DNA of 64,000 nucleotides from Lepidurus packardi (lineage: Eukaryota; Arthropoda; Branchiopoda; Notostraca; Triopsidae): the NCBI GenBank assembly GCA_023053545.1, contig JAKZAN010000002.1:10970790-11034789 (forward strand), given 5' to 3'. A program made the position numbers and the translations under genes. A model generated the notes under the pieces. The model was not told where the DNA came from. It did not search any database and was given only the letters and a program-made list of their open reading frames with translations. Shown here piece by piece: positions 46,641 through 64,000 of the stretch (positions are counted from its first letter, which is position 1; each line of letters starts with the position of its first letter).

Positions 46641-47541
46641 ATGGCGGTGGCTAACCTAATCAGTGCGATATCCGTGTTCGTCCTGCGATATCGGTGTTTA
46701 CTTTTGTGGCTACAACGCCTGGAACCCTGTCTGGAGGGATTGGCTGATTATCAACATCAACGAGGTGAGAGACGCCAGCATTGCGCGCTGGCTGATGGCC
46801 AGGGATGCGAATCTACTGCAGGTTTAGTTCTTTGCCAGGACCGGAAAGGAAAGCGAAATGTAAGTTTTCTTTTGAATGCGTTTAACAATTTGATTAATTG
46901 GTCTATTTTTATCTTATTATAGTTGAAGTGATTGATCCATCGCGGTATTGCCTCGTTCCCATGATGCGAATTTGTCCGCAGCATTTCAGAGAACCGCAGA
47001 TCCATCGTCATCGAGAGCCATCGTCTAGCTTCCAGAAGGTGAATTAGTTTCACATATAAATAAGGATGTAATAATGGTGAATTACAATGGAAGAACGACA
47101 AACAGTAGATGACACAACTTTTGTTAGGCAGAAGACCTGATCAAGCAGGAAATGATTGTGATTCTCCATTTGAAATCAGCGTCCAGGATCGGATCAATTT
47201 GCTCGTCATTTTCGTAATTTAATTTGGTCCCTTACAAGATTATGGACTCGTCGGCCTTGTGTCACAATCCGGCGGCCTTCTTTTGATTCGTCCTTGTCTC
47301 GCGTTGCCCTAGTTTCCAGAAACATTGCTCTAGCGCTATGTCTTCCAAATCTGCAAAGCACCCTGTGGGTTCGACGTTGTGTATTATTGTAAAAGTTTTG
47401 AGAAGAATTGCTTCATATTTTTGGGTTCTTTTTTTGTAAAATATATCCCTCCAGAAACATTGTTCTAGGGCTGCCTTCTAAAACTGTTGGAATTTTTTTT
47501 CTTTGACTTTTCTTAGCTCTAAAAACTGGATTCAAATATTG
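46641..47541. other. unique spacer after the minisatellite
   Basis: Begins with a partial last unit (ATGGCGGTGGCTAACC). The open frame 46641-46922 starts in that partial unit and has no family features. No gene supported. Confidence 0.5.
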
Positions 47542-48297
47542 TGCAAATGAGATGTTTTGCTTCCCACTGGAGTTCCTTATTTGTTGTACCAAAATGTTCC
47601 CCGTAAAATCTAGTTTCCAAAAATATCCTTTTTGTATTATCTGTAATTTTTGCAATAAAAGTGACAATTTTGAATGTTTTTGCGTGTTTTTTCAAAAAAA
47701 TCCGCTAAAAAGGGGGCGGGGCCTAAAAATGGACGAATCCTATTGGTGGATTGGACCAAAAAGGGGGCGTGGCTCCTTTTCGAGCTGGGAAAGCGTTTTC
47801 TGGGCTTTTTTCCATAAGGATCCCTGCACGATCAAGGGGGTACCCTTGAAAAATCGTCAAAAATTGAGAGCCTCGCCCCTTTCCCTGTTCCCAACTCCCT
47901 CCTCGGTTTCCTATCCCCGATATTCTCGTTCGTGATGCCGACGCTTCACAATTTCGAATATGGGTACAGGAACGTTGCCGGGGAGGCATAGGTATAGAGA
48001 AAGAGATTTAATATTTCGTTTTTTTTACGAAATAAAGTGCTTCGATCGGGAATCGAACCGGTGACCTCTCGCACCCCAAGCTTGCGCCGTATACACTTGG
48101 TCACACTTGTATATTTACAAGGCCTTGAAACTTCTATAAATACAACTTCTAAAAAAGCTGTTGTAAAGTGTACACATCCATCTTTTACCCGGTTCAGAAA
48201 AATATGACGGTTCACCTGTAACCATACCTTGTATTCCTTAGGATTTCGGATCATTATATTGTAATACTTTGTATGTATTTCAAAATTTAATAAAAGT
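47542..48297. repeat. dispersed repeat A, copy 2 (with tRNA-like part)
   Basis: Second copy of the 42644-43411 family in the same orientation, about 5 kb away. The tRNA-like part is at about 48030-48107 on the - strand, with a perfect B box GGTTCGATTCC. Confidence 0.85.
48030..48107 (-). repeat. tRNA-like segment inside repeat A copy 2
   Basis: Reads TGACCAAGTGTATACGGCG (A-box-like), a stem CGCA/TGCG around an anticodon-like loop, and GGTTCGATTCC (B box). Only three of five T-stem pairs form and the acceptor stem fails, so it is tRNA-derived and not a tRNA gene. Confidence 0.55.
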
Positions 48298-48559
48298 AAG
48301 TTCTTACACCGCCATCAAGTATAATTTTTCTTAAGAGTCGAAATCATTTAAAATAACTACAAGCCCGTGTGTTTGTTTTAAATTATTTTTATTAAAATCT
48401 CACACATACAAACCAATTTTTTGAACGACAACCTACGGCCGATATTGATCGCAAACTTAGCTGCCACTCACATCAAATATTGGTTACGTCTTGAAGCCGA
48501 AATAAAAAATCTGTGGTTATTTCACTTGATTGTTCTTGTGCTTTGCTTGCTAAAGATAG
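48298..48559. other. spacer before the orphan exon
   Basis: AT-rich, nothing supported. Confidence 0.4.
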
Positions 48560-48901
48560 GCTAAAGGGCGCGCTGCAGAAGCGGTTGCTTATCCTGCACC
48601 ACAGCCCGCAGGCACTGATTTTTCTTATTCTCCAGCCAAATGGACTACCAAAAGTAATTCTTTACCAAACACGGATCCTTCCACCAAACCAGGCTGGAAA
48701 CGGGATGCACAAGTGCCGAAAAGCCATACTGTAACCAGAAAAACACTATTAAAAAGCATAGCTAAAAACAATACAATGCCGCGATTTCAGCACCGTTACT
48801 TAGGACTGTCTGGATTATCAAAAGTACCACCTTCGGGTTATCCCTTCCCTTCCGCCTTAGCACCAAATTTCTCTGAATCGCAAACATTAAACCGGGAATA
48901 G
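48560..48901 (+). CDS. possible orphan last exon, 113 codons, unknown protein
   Basis: After an AG acceptor (TAAAGATAG) the frame stays open from GCT at 48560 to TAG at 48899-48901. It reads AKGRAAEAVAYPAPQPAG, then FSYSPAKWTTKSNSLPNTDP, and ends in NFSESQTLNRE. The composition (Pro, Ser, Lys, Thr, Tyr) and even codon use look protein-like, unlike the repeats to its left. No upstream exon or ATG was found, and I do not recognise the protein. It may be the last exon of a gene broken by the neighbouring repeats, or chance. Confidence 0.3.
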   Translation, partial: AKGRAAEAVAYPAPQPAGTDFSYSPAKWTTKSNSLPNTDPSTKPGWKRDAQVPKSHTVTRKTLLKSIAKNNTMPRFQHRYLGLSGLSKVPPSGYPFPSALAPNFSESQTLNRE

Positions 48902-49197
48902 GATCAATTCCCGTCAAATCGTTACGCTGGTGGAGCAATCTTGTACACTTCTTCCTTATATTTCTTGATTATATTTCGCACTCCTCGATTTTCGCACTTT
49001 TTATTTTTAGAATTTTTTGTACTAAATTTATTAAGCAATTCCGTCCTTTTGTTAACATTTCAAAAATTAAGTCGTATGGTTCACGGCTCGTCGTTTAAGT
49101 GGTTCAAAATTAGCCCTGCCCCTTTTCTTCTACTTGGCAAATGTATATGCTTTGTGTATTTCATTTGGATTGGGAGCGTCAGCGTCACAAAACATAA

Positions 49198-51317
49198 ATG
49201 ACTGGTGAATATAAAACAAGTCGATTTAATATTAGGTACCATAATTATACTTTTTAGATTTGTTCTTGAAATATCGGTGTGGTTATTGCCAGGAGGAGAT
49301 CCCCGGGATCCGAGTTCGTTGTAATATTTGTGAAGATTATGAATTGTGCCTTCAGGTTTGCTCTATAAACATTACGAGTATTGTTCATTTACTCTAAGTC
49401 TAATATACGCTTTTATCAGTGTTTCGCGTTGGGAGCTGAGATTGGATCACATAAAAATAGTCACGGTTACCAACTAAGAGTAATCTTAAGTCTAAATTAC
49501 AAAAAATATGCTAATTGGTGGCCTGGCATTTATTTTCGTAGGATCCAGGGACGTTTCGCATTTTTTCGTCTCCGTCCAGCTCCACCCAGTCAGGAGCATG
49601 GACTGCTCGAGAAGAGATGAGCTTGTTAGATGCCATTGAGCAATATGGTTATGGGAACTGGGAAGATGTAGCTAAGCATGTTGAAACGAGAACATCGGAA
49701 GGTAATAGCAAGTATTTTGCCGTGTAATCTTGTCGATGACGCCCAAACTGTTCTTAGAAACTAAACTGCATTACTGTGAACGCTACGTCAATGGTACTAT
49801 TGGGAAAGCTACTTGGCCATCTGCTGTAACAAACCAATCAAGAGACAATGAAGCCAGATTAAAAGTGGTGGATCACACATGCGCAGACGATGGCCCGTTG
49901 TCGCCAACCATCACCGCTAAGTTGCCACCTTTGCATATCCAGTCGGATGAAGCCATGTTGCTAGGCTACATGCCCCACAGGGACGACTTCGAAAAGGTGA
50001 AATTTCTCCCCGTTTTTTGTGATGTGTTCTTGTGTTATGTGTTCTAATTAGGGTTATTCATAGGAACACGATAACGATGCAGAACTGGTCATTTCACATT
50101 TAACCATTAGTCACGCTGAAGATGAAGACCTAGATCTTGGTAAGTAGCTACCGTTAATTTTCCTTTGTACTAAAGTTTTTAATTTTTTTCAGCGCTAAAA
50201 CTGGCTCATGTTGATATGTACGTGCGGAAACTAAGGGAACGTACACGGCGCAAGCGAGTTGTTCGTGACTATCAGCTAGCTCTCGACTTTTTTAACAAGA
50301 AGGAAAAGGACAAACCTGCGCCTATTGCCAAAAAGAAAGAAATAAAAGTGGACCGGTAAATTTTTTTCATTTAATTTAGCTCAACAATATTCGTATTCTT
50401 TTTTCCTTCGCTGCGTAGTGAAACGGAGCACAAGTTTCGTACCATATCGCAATTTCATACGGCTTCCGAGCACGACACGTTTCTACAGAACTTGTCCGTA
50501 GAGCGTAGTTTACGCATGCGTATTCGCGAGCTCATGAGATTCCGACGCCAAGGATTGACAAGAGTTGAACAGTGCGCGGAGTATGAGCGCAGTCGCTATT
50601 TTAGGGAACGTCGTAAAGACCAACAAGTTACGACCACTACCAAACTGGTAACTAATATTTAATTAAGCTACAGACCTTTTTCAGTTGTACCCTTTGACGT
50701 AGGGCAGCAGTGGTCCAGCAGTAACTTCCGCACCGCAACCACAGCCCGGGTATGTTCTCTTTCCTATATTTCGTTCAAGACCTGGTTTTTGTGGCACACC
50801 ATTATTATTTCTTTGGGGACTTTTGTAGAGGAAGAAACGCGCAGGACTCCGTCTCACTCACAAGAAGACTCACAGTTTGTCAGTCCTCCAACGAAGGCAC
50901 AGACAGAGACTGCTCCGATAGCAAAACGGATGGCCAAGAAACAGAAGAACTGACTGGGCTACCAGGCTACGATTTGCTGCTACCCAAGGAGAAGGAAGTA
51001 CAGACTATTTTTTTCCAAAGTCTTGAATTATTGATCCTTTTTTTTTTACGAGTTTTTAAACGTCATCTATATTGTTTTTTAGCTGTGCCGTTCATTGTGG
51101 TTACGTCCTGCTCATTATATTACCGCCAAAACCTCGCTTTTGCTGGTAAGACTAATTACGTGCTATTTAACGTTGATTAAAATAATCTGATTTGATTCTT
51201 TAGCATCATTTGGAGGGTTCATTAAGTCAGCCAAACCTTCCTGGTCTCAGCAAGCAAGAGCTGACCGTTTTGAAACGTTTTTTGGCTCAGTCAGGCTTTC
51301 TCGCTTCTCAGATCTAG
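49198..51317 (+). CDS. Ada2b: transcriptional adaptor Ada2b (TADA2B), 474 aa
   Basis: Adaptor of the nuclear SAGA histone acetyltransferase module, where it binds and stimulates Gcn5. Twelve exons: 49198-49204, 49258-49355, 49420-49479, 49542-49701, 49758-49996, 50064-50139, 50193-50355, 50419-50647, 50703-50749, 50829-50997, 51083-51145, 51204-51317. All phases agree. Exon 1 is ATGACTG; joined to exon 2 it gives MTDLFLKYRCGYCQEEIPGI, like fly Ada2b. The ZZ zinc finger spans about residues 8-45 (CxxC pairs, then CFALGAEIGSHKNSHGY). The SANT domain begins WTAREEMSLLDAIEQYGYGN at about residue 75. GYMPHRDDFE and AHVDMYVRKLRERTRRKRV are ADA2 landmarks. The C-terminal SWIRM-like part (LPGYDLLLPKEKELC) is recognisable but diverged. 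ADA2b rather than ADA2a is supported by the N-terminus and GYMPHRDDFE. Confidence 0.95.
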
Positions 51318-51410
51318 TAACAATTGGACATATTCTCTCCCCTTCCTCTTGCCTTTCATATCTCCCGCCATTCCAAAGCACCTGTTGTACATACCTACAT
51401 GGAATGCAAG

Positions 51411-51416
51411 AATAAA
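51411..51416 (+). terminator. polyA signal AATAAA of Ada2b
   Basis: Canonical AATAAA about 95 bases after the stop, on the coding strand, inside the 390-base gap before the convergent pecanex stop. Confidence 0.75.
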
Positions 51417-51708
51417 ATTGTATGACTAAAACCTAACTGTAGCCCGACTCGTCGCTGCTTTCAGATTCCACTGAATTTGATATACTTCAAGATGACTGTA
51501 CAACTATACAAAAAGCCACCAACATAAAATTTCAGAGCTGTTTGATAACAGGAAAAATCTACTCACTTGTAAAACTTCAATCGGTCCTAGTCTCTGTGCA
51601 TAGTTATACCCATAAATTTTGACTCAGCTGGACTAGGGCCATGCAGCGGAAAAAAATGGGCGCACCATGCGAAAATTTTCATGTTAAAATTAGCAAGAAA
51701 CAGCAGTT

Positions 51709-61944
<10,236 letters not shown>

Positions 61945-63777
61945 ATGTTCACGGCAGCTCTCACAACCTCGAGTTCGAAGCTCAGTAGAAGATTAGGTAA
62001 CAGGTTGTTACATTCAACTTCCCCAATTATGGTAAGTTATCACGTAAACCCCAGTTTTAACATATTACGGAGTATTATTTGGTATCCTTTTCTAATTTAG
62101 TCGCAGGAAAACTTTCGAATCGAAGCGGATACCTTTGGAGAGCTACAGGTGCCCAGCGACAAGTATTATGGCGCCCAGACCTTGAGGTCCGTGATGAATT
62201 TCCCTATTGGCGGAGAGTCAGAAAGGATGCCAGTACTTTAAAATTCTCTTATAAAAATCTAATGCCAAAATAACTGAACGTTGATTAGTTCCCAGTCATA
62301 AAAGCGTTTGGTATCCTCAAAAAAGCTGCCGCTGAAGTCAACAAAGAATTTGGTTTGGACCCAAAAGTCGCTGATGCTATTAGCAAAGCTGCTGACGAGG
62401 TAAAGTCGCGCTTCTTTGGAAAAATTTAAAGAACTTTCTTTCAATAGGTGATTGACGGTTCATTGTATAAAGACCATTTCCCGTTAGTCATCTGGCAAAC
62501 TGGTTCAGGCACCCAAAGTAACATGAATGTAAACGAAGTGATCAGCAATCGCGCAATCGAAATGATGGGTGGCAAACTTGGCTCCAAAACACCGGTTCAT
62601 CCCAACGATCACGTCAACAAGAGTCAAAGTTCTAATGATACTTATCCTACTGCGATGCATGTCGCTGTAGCGCTTGAAGTGACTCAGCGGTTGATCCCAG
62701 CACTTCAAACTTTGCATGACGCGTTGGACGGCAAAGCCAAAGAATTCGCTGATATCATCAAAATTGGCCGTACTCATACCCAAGTAAACCACCAGACCCA
62801 AAAACATGAGGTGCAAACAAAGTCTACTCTTTCCTTTCTGTAGGATGCAACGCCGTTGACACTTGGTCAAGAATTTAGTGGCTATGTGCAGCAAATCGCT
62901 TTTGGCATTGAACGCATTGAAGCCACCTTACCCCATATCTACTTGCTAGCTGCGGGAGGAACAGCTGTTGGCACAGGCTTGAACACGCGCAAAGGTTTCG
63001 CGGAAAAAGTTGCCAAACGAGTCTCCGAATTGACCGGTACATACACTACATCTAACTGGTTAGGTATTAAGTGAATACGTTGCTAGGTTTGCCATTTCAG
63101 ACTGCCCCCAATAAGTTCGAGGCGTTGGCTTCCCACGACGCTTTGGTAAACACGTCCGGAGCCTTGAACACCGTTGCTACATCCCTAATGAAAATCGCCA
63201 ACGACATCCGCTTTTTGGGTTCCGGTCCACGTTGTGGACTCGGCGAATTAAACCTACCTGAAAACGAGCCCGGCTCCAGTATTATGCCTGGCAAAGTCAA
63301 TCCTACCCAATGCGAGGCTATTACAATGGTAGCTGCGCAAGTTATGGGCAACCACGTGGCTACTACTATTGGCGGTAGTAATGGCCATTTTGAACTGAAT
63401 GTTTTCAAACCTCTGATCGTATCTAACGTTTTACGGTAGGAAAAAGGGAGGATTTACAATAGTTCGGAAGCAAATTACAATAGGTGTTGTTTTACAGATC
63501 AATTCGCTTGTTAGCTGACAGCTCCCTCGCTTTCACCAATAACTGCGTTGTTGGCATTGAAGCGAATAAGAAGCGTATCCATCAACTCTTGCATGAATCC
63601 TTAATGTTGGTCACTGCCTTGAACCCACATATTGGCTACGACAAAGCCGCTAAGATCGCCAAAACAGCTCACAAAGAAGGCGGTACATTGAAAGGAACCG
63701 CCATTAAGTTAGGCTACTTGACGGAAGAACAGTTCGACAAATGGGTACGTCCCGAGGAAATGTTAGGTCCGAAGTAG
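61945..63777 (+). CDS. FH: fumarate hydratase (fumarase, class II), 495 aa
   Basis: Interconverts fumarate and L-malate in the mitochondrial TCA cycle; a cytosolic form exists in many eukaryotes. Seven exons: 61945-62031, 62101-62232, 62289-62399, 62448-62783, 62844-63036, 63087-63435, 63498-63777, all phases agreeing. Exon 1 encodes a basic, Ser/Thr-rich mitochondrial presequence ([20 protein letters not shown]) and ends in a second Met (residue 29) just before [20 protein letters not shown]. Landmarks: [60 protein letters not shown], and the signature [11 protein letters not shown] at about 349-359 with the catalytic-loop serine. The C-terminus [25 protein letters not shown] end is intact. 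Length fits the family (human 510). The gene looks functional. Confidence 0.98.
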
Positions 63778-64000
63778 ACTCTTGTAAGGTTGAAAGTACT
63801 TTGTGAATCTTGAATTTAAGTGATTTTTTGGCGAATTTGTAGAACGGAAAAAGTTTTGGTGTCAGATACATACGCGGTTGTAAAATAGTTGCGTCTATTT
63901 AACTTGATTTTTAGCCCAGATTCTTCACTACTGCAGAAGCTGGACTTAGCAAGACTTTTCGAGATATTCGCATACGACCACTTACAGGGTCTCTTCCAAA
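63778..64000. other. 3' flank of fumarase, no gene seen
   Basis: No AATAAA is seen before the window ends, so the 3' end of the mRNA may use a variant signal or lie beyond. Confidence 0.5.

Overview
The window is nuclear DNA from an arthropod, most likely a branchiopod crustacean (Daphnia-like). The case rests on a long cluster of R&R chitin-binding (CPR) cuticle genes, many with Tyr-Lys-Pro-Ala tails of the Daphnia type, on short GT-AG introns, and on TATA and TCAGT-type arthropod promoters. Species cannot be fixed from sequence alone. Exon structures below were assembled by hand from splice sites, reading phase and remembered family sequence. No alignment was run.

0-33 kb is the cuticle region. 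Nine genes with a complete R&R domain lie on both strands: five on + between 73 and 15692, one on - at 17296-17983, two on - between 25584 and 28501, and one on + at 30170. Among them are a broken CPR copy (19135-19480), a secreted Pro/Gln/Tyr-rich protein without an R&R domain (19800-21725), a secreted protein with a strongly decayed R&R domain (23341-24263), and a secreted protein followed by a frameshifted R&R remnant (32410-33144). Almost every gene starts with a 6-12 base coding exon (ATG plus one to three codons) followed by a signal-peptide exon. The three paralogues at 8.9, 11.6 and 14.4 kb share exon structure, protein repeats and a conserved block just upstream of TATA.

34-39 kb (-) holds a complete 16-exon Ski2-type RNA helicase (SKIV2L), the motor of the Ski complex that feeds cytoplasmic mRNA 3'-5' decay by the exosome.

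39-49 kb has no gene I can support with confidence. It is a repeat-rich block: two copies each of two dispersed repeat families, an 80-base minisatellite of about 13 units with a partial 160-base higher-order pattern, and one orphan coding-like exon.

49-64 kb holds three conserved genes: Ada2b (TADA2B, + strand, 12 exons), pecanex (- strand, 19 exons, about 2440 residues) and fumarate hydratase (+ strand, 7 exons). Ada2b and pecanex converge. Pecanex and fumarase diverge. The last pecanex intron carries a roughly 500-base inverted-repeat element, probably a MITE, with degenerate TTAGG-type pentamers and a perfect 15-bp hairpin. The cuticle genes plausibly act together in building the exoskeleton, while the three-gene block and SKIV2L are unrelated housekeeping or signalling genes.
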